DNA of 64,000 bases from assembly GCA_019022495.1 (NCBI GenBank), contig JAFEKR010000001.1, forward strand, positions 3,162,001 to 3,226,000, given 5' to 3'. Positions 24,501-37,607 of the stretch are shown piece by piece. This DNA is from Epichloe hybrida (Eukaryota; Ascomycota; Sordariomycetes; Hypocreales; Clavicipitaceae). The position numbers and the translations under genes were made by a program. Each line of letters begins with the position of its first letter. The first letter of the stretch is position 1. Below the pieces are notes generated by a model. The model saw nothing but the letters and a program-made list of their open reading frames with translations, searched no databases and was not told where the DNA came from.

Positions 24501-27500
24501 TAATATACTTATCTAAGGTAATAAGACTATACCTATTATGTGATAATAGGGCTATCCTTAGTGGTTACTAGAAGCAAGAGAAACAGTTGCCTTTTACCTT
24601 TTAGAAGGAGATATTTGTTAATTGTATTATTAACTTAGTTACCCTTTTGTTTAATAACTTATAAAGATCCTTTACTAAGCTAGTTATAAAGTTAAACGCT
24701 AGGTAATTAAGAAATTAACTAAGGTCTGCTACTATTACTAGATACACGGAAAGGCCCCTGGCTAATTTAAGTTTATAATTAAAGATGACCACGAATTTAA
24801 CTACAAGATTATTATTAATATCGTGTAAATCAATAGCTAACTAGTGCTTTACATTGTTAATTCAGTAACCTTGTTCTAAGTAGCCTAATTCCTTAATCTA
24901 AAGAAGCAGAAGGCTTAAGATATCTAGGATGTAATCCGCGAATGTTAGATTAATACTTATCTTAGACCCCTAGAATAGATTATACATAACGCTAGTAATA
25001 ACTTCGCTTCCACTAAGTTTAAGCATTATGCTTAACTAATGTTAATTAAGACTAATAAGATACTAATTAAAGCCTATAATAGTATTAGAAAGGTTAAGAG
25101 ATATTATAGACCTCTACACTAAGCTTATAATATTATTATAGACTTAATTAGGATAGAACTCACGCTAGAGTAACGTCTTTAAATAGCTATTAAAGTAATT
25201 AATAACTCTATAGGCCTAAATAGTATTATCCTAACCCTACTAGTCTTTAGAGGCTACCTATAAATAATAGATAAGTTACTACTAAGTGTCTCTATTATTT
25301 AATATACTAAAGTAATTTATAAAGCCACTAATAAAGTCCACTACTATCTAGCTTTATAGTAAGTCTATAATACCCTTAAAGCCTAGAATAGCCCTAATAT
25401 AGCGCCTATATATTAGCTACCCCTATAAGCTAATATATACATATAAAGAGAGAAAGGTAGCTAGCATAGCCTATATAAGCTACTTACTACTAATAGAGAG
25501 ACCTATACTATTAATATACCCTATAGCCTAGTAAAGTTCTACTCTATAGTAGTAAAGCCTTATTATAAAGACCTATATACTATAGAGAGGCTAGAGTAAT
25601 AGGAGATAAAGCCCTATAATCTACTAGAGTAATAGCTAAGTAATATAGAGAAAGAAGGAGCTATATAACTAACTACTACTAATAAAAGAGATTCTCTAAT
25701 AGAAGATAGTAAAGAATTGCAAACACTAGCTAAGAGAAAGCAAGGGAGACTAAGAAAGGCCCTTATAGTATAATTTATAAGTGCGGGAGAGTCTAATAAA
25801 GAGGCTTATAAAGCCTAAAAGGCCCTAAGGGGAAGCTATTAAGTTAAAGACTTATTACCATGCCCTAAAGGAATAAAAGTAAGGAAAAGAAGACCTTATA
25901 GCCCTAAGAAGGACGTTAGCCTAGTTTAGCTCTATATACTTATAAATAAAGATTAAGAGAAGGCCTTTATTTAAGAGGTTATAACTAAAGGGATGCTAAG
26001 CATAGCATTTCTTATAGTAAAGGAAAAGGCTAATTAGAACCTTACCCTTTAGCTCCGCTAAGAAGGAAGGATTATAACCCTAGGAAAACCCTTTAAGTAA
26101 TCTAATTAAGCTAAGATTAATGCTTTATAAGCTTGTAATATGTTTAAATTCATTAAGTATAACCTAGCGAAGCACAGAGGTTATAGAATCTTTAATTCTC
26201 ATATAGTTAGAGAGATTAAAGGCAAAGGAACGGACTTGCTATATAAGAAATCCCGCCTTATTGTATAAGGCTATAATAATAAAGGAAAGGAATTTATCCT
26301 AATGCAATCGCTAACAATTCAACGAGTAAGCTAACGACTCATCGTAGCTATTGCTCTATTATTAAGAAAAAGAGGCATTTACCTTTAGATTTGTAATATC
26401 ACGTAAGCTTACACTTAATCGCATATAGTGCTAATGAGGCTAATTATTATGAGATTACTAAAGCAAATTATATATCTCTTTCTAGAAGGGACTGTAATTA
26501 AATTAATTAGACCTCTTTATAGGATTATAGAGGCTAGAACCCACTAGTAGGTAACGTACTTCTATTACTATAGGGATAACCTTAATATAATAACTTTAAC
26601 CTATAATCCCTGCTTATTAATCACAGCTCTAAATAATAAGAACCTCTTTAGCATTATTAGAATACAAACTAATAATATATTAAGCCTAAGCAATAATAAC
26701 TTCTTCTAAAAAGAAGAGAAAGAGCTCTAGAAGGCTAATTTTATAGCTAAAGAAAAGCAATAATTAACTACTAAGAATCCCCTTATCTTTAATAGCTGCA
26801 TCTTAACCTAAAACACTAATAATTTATTAATCTTAACCTAGAAGGGCTAGAGTTAGAAGATTAAGGAAGTTAATCCTTAATCCCTAATAGTAAAGCAAGA
26901 CTACGTGGAATAATAAGCCTAAGGAAGCTATATTATAACTATATATTAACTAGAAGCTTCCTATAACCTATTAATTATAGCTTAATACTAAGAACCTTCT
27001 AGGGAAAATATTATATACCTTAATAAACACCTTAAGTGGTAGATTAAGAATTAATAACATGGACTATAATATATCCCTTTAGTTCTTAAAGAGGCAAAGC
27101 TCTTTATGTTTATAGATAGATTGCTTGCTAACAATAAGGATTTGAGCTCATAGATTAGATACGTGATTATAATTAGTAACAAGATAATGCAAGATAATAA
27201 TACCTTTATTATAAAAGGTAACATTATTATATATAGCTTAACAAAGAGCAAGAGAGTTACTTATAGCGCGCTTACCTCTAAGTTATATAGTATGGTTTAA
27301 GGCGTAGACATTGCTTACGCAATTTCCATAACTCTATATTAAATTACAGATTAATTAAAGATACCTCGAATTCCTACAATTCTCTGTACTAATTCTTTTT
27401 TATTATATAAATATCTTATGAAGCTAGGAATCATAAAGGAGAAGAGACTAATAATTAATATTATAGCTCTTTGTTAATTATACGAAAGGCATAAGATTTA

Positions 27501-27816
27501 CAAAGTTAGATAGATTAATAGCAATAATAATCCGGCGGATATAATAACAAAAGCATTACTAAATTCATCACTTTCCTCTTTAATTAATTCAAACGAATTA
27601 ATAATTCATATTAAAGGATAGGTAAAGAGACTTATAATATTAAGGGATAGGAGCTTAGGCAAGGACTAATAGATTAATTCAATTAACTAATGCCATAACG
27701 GCTAATCAGAGCAGCAAATTCCTATTAAGGGATCCACTAGTGTACACTTTCCTTTAATCTAATTTTTATTATGTTTTTAAGCTTTTTAGCCACGAAGGAA
27801 AAAGAGAGATTACTAG

Positions 27817-28073
27817 TGTTAATTCCTTTGAATCTTTATTAGTTTAATCGTGGCTAAAGACTAGACTAATTATAGGTCCGGCGCGATGCACGTAATACAA
27901 TTAGCTGCATTAATTCGCTACCCCCTTTTATGCCTTATATACGGATTTCGCTCACTTTTCTAGTATCTAGACTTTCCCTCTCTTCTCCCTCTTTCCTAGC
28001 TAACTAACTAACTATCATTAACTTCAATTTATACGGGATTTATTACCTGCGCAGGACCTTAGTGCAACTAACA
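27817..28073 (+). repeat. 3' LTR of Copia B
   Basis: 257 bp, same length as the 5' LTR, TGTTAATT...AACTAACA, followed by CCCTA. The mismatches to the 5' LTR that I checked are transitions, mutated in either copy. Confidence 0.92.
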
Positions 28074-28078
28074 CCCTA

Positions 28079-29879
28079 TATTCTAGGATTTCTTTATAAG
28101 TATTTAGAATCTAACTATAGAGATTTAATTCTAACTAGGATTTATAAGGATTTACCCTTTAGAGATTTAAAAGCTTTATTATAAGGTCTTTAAAGTATTT
28201 AATCTTTAATTTATTAAGGTTCTCTTAAATAATTATAAGTAATTATAACTTTCCTTATAATAAATAGTTTTTCTAATATATATTATTTATCTTAAACTTT
28301 TACCTAATCCTATAGATAAGAGTTAGAAAATCTTAGGGGTCTCCTTAGCCTAAAAGGTTCTCTAGGAAGTACTAAAGAAGTCTTTCTTTTAGTATAAACT
28401 TAAAACTATAGCCTAACTATTCTTATATAATTCCTAGTATTTTATACTTTCTTTAATAGGTTAAGAGCTTAATATTAAGAATATTATACTCCCTAGTGCT
28501 ATACTTAATACTCTTATTATTATAAAACTTATTAAGATTAAGTAATTACTTTAATAAGGGTTAGCCTATCTCTTAAGGGGGAATAGGGATAATTAAATCT
28601 TATAGAAGGGGTGCTATAGTTCTAGACTATAGAGAGGAATTATAATACCTTACTATAGGAGGGGAAGTAAGGGAAGTCTAGGCTTATAGTTAAGGGCTTA
28701 TAATAAGGGAATTACCTTTACTATTATACCTTTACCTTATACTTAGTATACTTAGGGATTAGTATAATAAAATCTAGGAATAGAATAGGAGTAATTATAG
28801 TAGTTAAGGGGATTAGGGATAATATAAAGTAATTAGTTACTTTACTTAATCTTTAAAAGAAAGAATACTAATAGAAAGGAGGTCTTTATAAAAGTCCTTC
28901 TTTACTATTTATCTCTTAAAGGGTAAATACTTCCTAGTAACTTTCTATATTTCTTCTTCTTTCTAGTTATAAAATCTATTATAGTTAATAATATCTTTAA
29001 GTAAGACTACTATCTTATAGTAACTCTATAAGTCTATATAAATACTACTAAAGAAGAGAAAGTCTTAAAGACTCTTTATAGCTTTAGGATTTACTACTTA
29101 AAATATCTCTTAGTTTTATTCTTTAAAGTTATTATTAAAGATAGTAAATAGGGTTTATAAGTATAAGTTCTTATATTTATAAGTTACTTTTTTAATAAGA
29201 ATCTAAGCTATAAGTTCTTTAGGGATAGTATTTACTTTAAGATTAAATAATTCCTTATTCTCTAGTACTTATTATATAATATACTAGTATAAGTTAGGGG
29301 AAATATAGTTAAGGAGGTAAGATATAACTTATAGGTTAACTTCTCTTCTAATATCTTTAGTAAGGGAGGTATATTTATAATTAGAAGGAATCTTTTAGGT
29401 TCTAAATCCTTTTAGTTAATCTTAGTGTTTTACTATAATATTAGTAGTAAATTAAGAGATATAGGAAATAGAGAAATTATAGAGGTTTAAAGGATTATAA
29501 GTAAAGCTATTATCTTTACCCCTTAGTAAGTTTAATTAAATAATTAAGGATAGGTTAGGTTAGTTACTAACTAGGCCTTAATTATTTAATAAATACATTT
29601 CTAAGGGTTTATTTACATAATAGATATACTAATTAAATAAATAAAGATAAGTTAGGTTAGTTACTAACTAGGCCTTAATTAAGTTAATAAGCTTAGATTT
29701 AGTATAAAGCTAGTTATAGTTACTTAAGGTAAAAGAAAAGCTAGAATATACTTCTTCCTTAGTATATTTAGTATTTTAAAGTAGTACTTTCTTTTTTATA
29801 AGGTAAGTCCTTAATACTAATACCTCTTTTATAAACCTTACTAATCTATAGTATTTATAAAGATAACTACTAATTAGTA
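28079..29879. other. AT-rich debris, possibly the interrupted 5' part of Copia D
   Basis: Sequence to the right of the CCCTA duplication should be the continuation of whatever Copia B entered, that is Copia D gag on the minus strand, but the reading is too degraded to confirm. A 50-bp segment (core GGTTAGGTTAGTTACTAACT) is repeated about 100 bp apart, at 29532-29585 and 29631-29681. Confidence 0.4.
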
Positions 29880-30190
29880 TTAGTATTTATAGGATACTAT
29901 TAACCTATGCGTAGGGTTTTTAGGGTAGACTAAAGTGCATATAATTATTATATATTCTAGTCTATCTAAGCAAGTAAAAGAGGTATTAAATAAAAGCAAA
30001 GAGGGTGTGCTATTTATTATAGAAAAAGAGGCCTTAATTAGGGTTATTAGCGAAGAGGCTATATATGCTAATGCTAACCGCGGCGCGGTTAGGCTAGACA
30101 TGTGGGTCCGCGATGCAACGCGCCTAGCCAATCAGAGGCGCGCAGCCTTGTTAATATCATGCTTATTCCAACAAATAGCTTTAATTAAAT
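29880..30190. other. GC-rich island inside the AT-rich block
   Basis: CpG-rich words (CGCGGCGCGG, GGGTCCGCGATGC, GAGGCGCGCAGCC) at 30,075-30,150 stand out from RIP-mutated flanks. A palindrome with 9-bp arms, CTAACCGCG-G-CGCGGTTAG, lies at about 30,074-30,092. Short frames are open on both strands (29,935-30,192 plus; 29,880-30,131 minus) but resemble no family I know. Likely part of a DNA transposon. Confidence 0.4.
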
Positions 30191-30496
30191 AATTTTAAAA
30201 GATAAGGGCTAGAAGGTAATATTTTAAACTTAGTAATAAATTTATACCTTATAACTAGCATAAATATATTAAAAGTAGTAAATATAGTAATTATATAGTA
30301 TATTAAGACTAGTAAGTTAAGATTATTTATATAAAAAGCTTATAAAAGGCTTCTTTTAATATAATAAATCCTAATAAGTAAATTAGTAAGTAAATAAATT
30401 GTTAGCATAATTAGTATAATATAATGATTTATATAAAGGAAAATTACTAGTATAACTATTATAAGCTAATTTATATATAAATCTATGTACTTCTTA

Positions 30497-30567
30497 TGCA
30501 CTTTTATCTGATTAGATACAGACCCTGGTTGAGGTGACTTCACAAGGCTTCTGACGCCTAAGGAGAT
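30497..30567 (+). repeat. Right end of a TIR element (partial second copy)
   Basis: About 70 bp here match 38010-38068, including an upstream block (GATAYAGACCCTRG) and the terminal TCACAAGGCTTCTGACGCCT...GGAGAT. The left half of this copy is not found. It stands 110 bp left of the start of the related element at 30677. Confidence 0.65.
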
Positions 30568-30722
30568 AGTATAAATTATATAATAGGGTAGTATATGCCT
30601 AATATATGCAAGGTTATCCCTCTATAACGAATTGATTAACGAATTGACGAATTAACTAACTTGACACTAATACACTATCTCCTTAGGCGTCCTAAGCCTT
30701 GTGGATCCGTGGGGCCCCCACT

Positions 30723-30984
30723 TGTTGCCCGGCAGCGGGTAATATGACCGATCGTACGCGTTATGCGCGTACGAACGTATCAGGGAAGCTGAAACTGCAC
30801 CTCGAATGAATGTGCGATCTTGGAAAAGAAGCATACGAGTTTACTACGGCTGCTCTCTCTATAAAAGAGGAGCTTTTGCCCTTCTATTTATACGATAAAA
30901 TCAGATCAATTCAATTACTTCTTCTGCCTTTAATTATCCCTTCTAATCACATCTTTACCTAAAGTTACGTGCTATATAGCAATA
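30723..30984 (+). repeat. 5' LTR of Copia C
   Basis: 262 bp, TGTTGCCC...AGCAATA. Retains CpG-rich GCGCGTACG motifs. The terminal TA in place of CA fits a RIP change at CpA. Confidence 0.9.
30860..30867 (+). promoter_or_regulatory. TATA box of the Copia C LTR
   Basis: TATAAAAG within a block (CTCTCTATAAAAGAGGAGC) that is identical in the 3' LTR (37745-37752). It also forms a CTCT/AGAG hairpin. The position in the LTR fits a U3 core promoter. Confidence 0.65.
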
Positions 30985-30997
30985 GTTATAAGCCTAG
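30985..30997 (+). other. Primer-binding site of Copia C
   Basis: GTTATAAGCCTAG directly follows the 5' LTR and matches the complement of the initiator tRNA-Met anticodon arm, with RIP-type changes. Confidence 0.7.
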
Positions 30998-33900
30998 GAG
31001 GTACACACCTGTAACTCCACTAAAAATCCCTACGCACAAGACCTATGTGTGTACTACGCCCTACCCACCAATCCACGCTTACAATAGATACCTTAACTTC
31101 TCCTTACCTAAGTCTTAAGACTAATGTCAAGTTAGTCTTGTTTAATAAGTAGGAGGAATAGTATAAAGCATTAAAGTAAGCTGCCTAAAGCTAAGAGATT
31201 TAGGAGAGAGTTAATCCTTAGCTCCTAAAGCTTAATACTAACTATCTTATAAAGCCCTCTGTAATTATACTAAAGGCTTACAAAGCTCTTATTATAAAGA
31301 ACTAAGGAAGTAAGGAAACTAAGCTTACTTTCTAAGAGGCTCTTTCCTTCCTTTCTCACAAGTATATAACTAAGTATTAAGCATATAAGGTAACTAAGTC
31401 TAGAGAGAGAACCATTAGAACCTAGATTACTAGCACTATTAATCCTAATGCTTATATGATAGTGATTAATAAGATTAAGGAAGGAAATACTAATAATAAG
31501 AAGCTAACTCTTTGCTAAATTTCTATTAAACTTAAGAAGAAGTTCTCGCCTAGCTAAGTTATTATTAAAGCGAAAGTCGTAGCTAAGTATATAGCATACC
31601 TTAATGAAGCTAAACGCGCGAATATCTAATTTAAGCGTTAGAATAAGTAGTAGGGGAAGCTATACTAGAAAGCCTTAATATATAAGATTAACAAAGTTCA
31701 GGGTCCTAATATAATTTGTAACTTTATTATAGTAGTTAGAGCGCGCTTTAACCCTAAATAGGCGAAAACTAAGATCGTATAGCTAGTATAGACCTCGGAC
31801 TCTCTTCCTAAGGATGTTACTCTTGTAGGTATTACAGCTGAGTATACTTAATACCACAAGGTAATGCGAACCATACGCGCTAACTCTAATAAAGGGAGCT
31901 TTATAACCACACTTAGGGAATGTTCTAACTAAGGTAATAAGAAGCAAGACTAGAAGAATAATAGTCCTAAGAAGTGCTTGTGCTAGATAGGTAAAGCACT
32001 AAATTCTTACTTTTAGTCTCCCTAAGCGTATTATACCTTACACTATGTGGTAACTAGTAAAAAGGTTTAAGGATTTAAACCCTCTATAAAGATTAACTAT
32101 AGGAAGGTTAAGGAATGCTATAAGAGCGTAGAATGGAAGAACCTATGCGCTAAGGTTATAAAGGATAGGTAGATGGTAAAAGGCATTAAAGATTATAAAG
32201 GAGAGAAGTTGCCTAGTGCTATTACTATAGTAATTATTAACCCTAAGATTCTTAAGAGCATAGCTCCTCTAAAGGGAAGCTACACTACGCTAGAGAACGT
32301 AAAGCATATGCTCTCGGAGAGCACTCTCTTTAATAACTACAGCGCTCTTTACGTTATTAACGATATAAGTTACTTTAAGCCTAGAACCTTTAAAGAGACT
32401 GTTAATAATCACCTCAAGGCTAAAATAACCTCTTTCTAGATTATAGGAAGAGGCACTTGTGTAATTAGAAACATCTTTAATAGGCTAAAGGGAGAACTCA
32501 TGGAAAACCTTACTTTATAGAATGTTACATTAGTAGAAGGATTTCATGTAAATATTGTGTTAGAGAGCCTTCTTTAGAAGAAGGGCGTTTGGTATTACGG
32601 AGCGGACTGCTCCTTACGCATTAGACCTTACTATAAGAGCTTGTTATTAGCTAAGCTTTAAAGGAAGCACAATATTGTTTTCCTTTAATACAAGCCTCTT
32701 TCCTCTTATAATAATCCTAAGCAATTAGTGAATTTGACCATAGCACTAGTAATATTCTTAATGATTAATTCAGAAGAAAATAACAATAAATAACGCTCAT
32801 AGCGCGGTCACCTAAGCAAAGACCCGCGCCCTATATAAGCAGACCCTAAAGAACTTTAGCACTTATGTTCTAGCTACCTTAGAAGGGATACTCTAGCTAA
32901 GAGTTATACTTACACAAGGGGAGTGCGATTATATGAAATAAAGCGTAGAGACTATAAGACGTATGCTCTAGTTTACGCCCGCTAGGTTATTTTAAGAAGA
33001 CTACTAGAATATACATTACTAAGGCCGTTCTAGAGGATCCATTAGGACCTTTAGGACTATAAGACTAGTTATAACGGTATAAACTAGTTATTAGTTATGA
33101 AAGACAAGTTCTTAGGTATGATTTAGGTTTATATATTACCTAATAAGTTGTAAGCAATAGTGTTTAACGTACTTATCTACTTTGAACAATGGGTTATAAG
33201 GCAATTTAGACTGTTAATTACAAAGATTAGGCAAGATCATAAGGGAGCTATCATTAGCTAATTTACTAATATAATCTTTCAAACGTGGGCACGCTCGCAA
33301 GGCATTAATCTAGAGCTCGCGCCGCCATATACTTATGAACCAAATAGAGCAGCGGAAAGGGTAGGGTAAATGATTACACTATAGTCAAATATAATGCTCA
33401 TAGGCGCAGGGCTACTACTAAACCTATAGTCAGAGAGCATATAAGCAGCAGCGTACCTACATAACATTAGTCCTATTTAACAATCTAGGTGGAAAACACC
33501 ACTAGAGACTCTAGAAAGCTAGTTCCGTAATAATGCTCAACTACTAATTCAAGAGCCTACGGCTAACCTAAGGCTAGATTAGAGCGGGTTACACACATAC
33601 AGCTGCCACGCCTATCCTTTAGAAAGGGATTGCGAAGCTAACAAACACAGACGGTTCTACAAGACACATCCTAGGGGTCATATCGGATATCTCGTTAGGT
33701 ATTCCGCCTCCAATATTTATCGCATTTAGATCCTAAAGCTAGGAAAGGTTATAACGACAAGAAACGTCACGTTCAATAAGTCGATTTTTTACGATATGGC
33801 ACAGGAGAGCGTAATTAAGCTTATGATTAATAAGCTTAAAGCGCAATTCCAAGCCCTTAAAATTAACACTAAATTGGATAACAAATTAAATCTTTTCCTT

Positions 33901-34516
33901 GCACTAATTAAACCTTAAACAGAACGGACCGAGAGTTTGAACTCAGGGGTGGACGCCCTATAGACTTCTTAATCATAACTAAAGGAAAGAGAAGCTATTT
34001 ATTTTAATAAGAATATCAGACTTCAAACACCTTAGCCATTACTAGATTCTCTAATTAGAGAGTAGGAGACTCCTAATCTAGATGCTTAGCAAAGTAAAAC
34101 AAAGCACGAAGCTCTAGATTCACACGCTTAAGGGAGTAATATAATAATAGATCTAACAAGTGGTAAGCGGGATGCTGCTATAAGGGCTTAGGAGAGCTAA
34201 CGTCCTCACAAGGTTCTAGAACACTAAGCACATGATGCTAAGGACTAAGTTATTAATGACTTAATAAGCGATTAACCGCCTAAGCTAGGAACTAAAGCAG
34301 ACTAGTAACAAGATAAACCTATAGGAGCAGATGCTAGACTAGCTACCTATACGAAAAGCTTAAAGGGAGCTCTAGCTACATAGTTAGAAATCGCAGAAAA
34401 GAGCCTTAGAACGGTTATAACACAAGAAGGTATACGGACTAGCTTAAGATTACGAACTAAAAGAGAGCAGGGCTGGATTCCTTTACACGCTTTACTAGCA
34501 AGGAGGAAGAGAAAAG

Positions 34517-34580
34517 GACCTAATAAAGCTCTTATTAATAGCCTCTAGGACCTAATAAAGCTCTTATTAATAGCCTCTAG
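34517..34580 (+). repeat. 32-bp tandem duplication in Copia C pol
   Basis: A unit beginning GACCTAATAAAGCTCTTATT occurs twice head to tail. 32 is not a multiple of three, so the duplication would also shift the pol frame. Confidence 0.85.
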
Positions 34581-36544
34581 GACCTAAAAGATCTCTTTTT
34601 AGAGTTTAGGAAGACTAAGGATAAAGACCCTTGTAAGCTCTTTCTAGGAGATTAGGATTTTAAGAGCTATAAAATAGTGTTTTTAGTAATTAACGCGCAT
34701 TATAATAAGGAAAGTAAATCACTCCTTAAACTAAAGAGGAAAGCAAGGACTATCCATTAATTAGACCTTGCTAAACCTCCGAAGTTATAGAAAAGAGCGA
34801 AGAATCATTCTCTTAAGGAGAAATAGATTAACGCAATAAATAAAGAGATTAATAAGCTAAAAGAATAAGGAACGTGGCGGTAGATAAAGTATTTAGTAGC
34901 TTAATTAAAGCCTTTGCCGCTAAAATAGGTGTTTTCTTATAAGTTTAATAAGAAGGGGATGTTAATCTATTATAAGGCGCGTTTATGCGTGCGCGGAGAT
35001 CTCTAGGAAACCTTAACAATTAAACGCACCTATGCTACAACGCTTGCCACGCACGCGTTCTGTGTGTTTATGGCGCTAGTTGCTAGGTTTGATTTAGAGA
35101 CTAGGTAGTATAACGTTAAGAATGCTTTCCTTTATATAGAATGTAGAAAAGAGGGAATTCCTATGATATATAAACTTCCTAATAGCTTTATAGTACTTAG
35201 AGAGTGTGTAAAATTACTTAAGGCTTTGTACGGATTAAGGGACTCTCTATAGCTCTAGTTTGAAGAACTAAGCAAGTCTCTTAAGAAGCTTAGGCTTAAA
35301 TTAAGCTAAGAGGAGCCCTGCTTGTTCTATACAAAAGATCGGACTATCTTCCTTGTATTCTTTGTAGATAATATTCTTATGGCTTTTCATAAGGATGATA
35401 AGAAGACCGCTAACTAGATCTCTAAGGGACTGAAGGAGGCGTATGAATTAGATGAAAAAGGTAAGGTAGGATTCTTTCTTAGGATCTAGATTATCAGAGA
35501 CCGACCACGGCGAAGGGTGTATCTTAGTTATAAGGTATACATTAGTAAGATTAGGGAGAAATTCGGCTAAGTAGGAAAAGGCACTTTCCTTGCTATACCA
35601 ATCCTAGTAGTAAAGTATTATAAGTTTACAGGTAAAGCAGAGAAGTAGGTAATCAAGATCTACTAAGAGAAAATCAGATTAATCCTATACACCGCGATCA
35701 TGATTAGACTAGATGTTACCTTCGCAGCAGCGAAGCTATCATAATACCTTACAAATCCAGGACTAGAGCATATGAAGGCTACAGACTAAGCTATCCGCTA
35801 TTTGCTTATTACACGTAAACTCACGCTATACTTTAGTATAAGCACTAAACTTCAAGCTCTTTAGATCTTAAGTGACGCTTTATTCGCAGATAATCTTAAG
35901 ACGCGTAAATCATCATAAGGATACCTAATCACTCTCTTTAGTAAACTAATCATCTAGAAAGCTACGCGCTAAACGACTGTAACTATATTTACGACAGAAG
36001 CTAAATTACTTACTTTATAATAAGCAGTAAAGGAGACTATAAGTCTACAACGCCTATTCAGAGACATCAAATTTAACACCTACAAAGATTAGGTTATCAA
36101 TTACAACAATCAGCAAACAATTCGGCTCGTATTAAACGAGAGCGAGCGATTAAACACTTAACTACATCATGTTAATATTCATAATATATGGTTAAAGCAA
36201 GAATTCAAGAAAGGAAGCTTCAAGATTACGTATTTACTAACAGCTGAAATACCCGCCAATGGATTCACCAAGGCATTGAATCAGGAGCAATTTGAACGCT
36301 TCAGATCAATGCTTAGGTTAGTAGATCTACGCACACTACACAACATTTAAAGTGTATAGGTTACTAAGGAAGCGTAGGAATATTAACAAGGGGGCATAAA
36401 ATTAATTACCCCGGAAATACAAGAAGGCCCCCTCCTTAGCAAGCAAAGCGCTACTAAGGCAAACAGGATTAGTAAAACATAAACTCTAAAACACTACTAT
36501 ACAAAAACACATATACAAACACCATTCTAACAAAGGAAAAGGAT

Positions 36545-36850
36545 AGGACTTATACAAGGAGGCAAATAACCTCCTCAAGATAAGCCATCACCTTAGTCAC
36601 CTTCTCATTAGCCTCTGCTAAAGAGCCCCTAGTAGCATTAACAGCCCTAGTGCTTAGAGCAACAACTTCTTTATACATAGAGTCTAGCTCCGCAATAAGT
36701 TCTAATTAGAGTCACAAAGCCTTATAGCAACGCTCTACTATTTACGCGGGTTGTTCAGAAGGAGCACAAGAAAAGGGAATAAAATACGCCTTACCTTAGA
36801 GTCCTTATCCAGCGCTAATAACATTCGCTTAGCAAGGGGAACACAAGCAT
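36545..36850 (-). pseudogene. Antisense coding-like remnant downstream of Copia C pol
   Basis: On the minus strand a protein-like reading runs IVERCYKAL...LELIAELDSMYKEV, then VVALSTRAVNATRGSLAEAN and EKVTKVMAYLEEVICLLV, then a stop at about 36,550. Inside it are stops TGA and TAA where CGA and CAA would be one C-to-T change away. Upstream, in another frame, VPLAKRMLLALDKDSKV reads on, just before a GTAAGG that could be an intron donor. The residues suggest amphipathic helix/coiled coil. I do not recognise a family. It may be an antisense ORF of the element or a captured gene fragment. Confidence 0.4.
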
Positions 36851-37607
36851 TATATAATAGTTAATAACAGTAATTACTAACCTTACATAAGTAACATCTC
36901 TAAGATTATCTAGACCTAACCTTATAGTAATAACCTAAGTTACCCTTACCCGTAATACCTACTTAAACACACCTATTACAGGGTATATCTTATAGAGCAC
37001 TATAAGGCATAGGTTTATTAGGCTATAAAGTTAGCACTTATAAGTTAAGAGGGGAGAGCATAGTACAAACAGGTGGTTTTCACAAACCACACAGAGGATT
37101 ACGCCTTATACCACCTCTCACCTAGCCTCTTAGAGAACATAAGGTTTATAGAGGAGTGCGCTTAGAACACCCTCCTACTGTAATTACAGGAGATAATAAC
37201 TTACTAGCAGGCTACTTAGAGCGCGCTAGGAAAGGAACTTAAGCATTATAGGTTACACAAAGACCTAGGATATAATTTAATAATAAAGTTTAAGTAACAC
37301 AGAGCTCACGCTTAGGAGTAGTTAAGCCCTCCTAGGAGTAAGCCTCCTCCTTAGCTTATTCTACTATATAAAAAGACATATTAATTAAAATATAAGGATA
37401 GTTAATAGAAAGTGTATTATAAAGGTAAGAAAAGGAAGCTAACAAATGTTATATTAGAAGAGCCTTTAGAGGAAGGGAGTATAGAAGCAAAAGTAAGAAA
37501 GCTTACTTTAACCTTATATTAGGTTTGCCTATAATAATAACACCACACATCCGCCAGTTAATATAACAATCAGTGGTCTTAATAGCCTTAACACTAATTA
37601 GGGGGTG

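Larger units (their letters stand above)
21319..28073 (+). mobile_element. Copia B: structurally complete, RIP-inactivated LTR retrotransposon
   Basis: Two 257-bp LTRs in direct orientation (21319-21575 and 27817-28073) start TGTT and end AACTAACA. They are flanked by the target duplication CCCTA (21314-21318 and 28074-28078). A purine-rich tract (GAAGGAAAAAGAGAGA) precedes the 3' LTR. Between them, plus strand, are a gag-like region (about 22,300-23,900), an integrase region (about 24,900-25,480, including KSYYRPLHQAYNIIIDLIRI-like blocks), reverse transcriptase (about 26,140-26,720, with RPLYRIIEARTHWWVTYFYY) and RNase H ending NPADIITKALLNS at about 27,533. The LTR differences are transitions (C/T and G/A). 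It is inserted in the gag of Copia D. Confidence 0.92.

Noticed and set aside
28079..29879. A separate transposon family.
   Set aside because: No terminal repeats or domain could be read; left as unclassified and possibly part of Copia D.
29880..30192. Overlapping open frames on both strands in the GC-rich island.
   Set aside because: No family likeness; openness on both strands is explained by the composition of the island.
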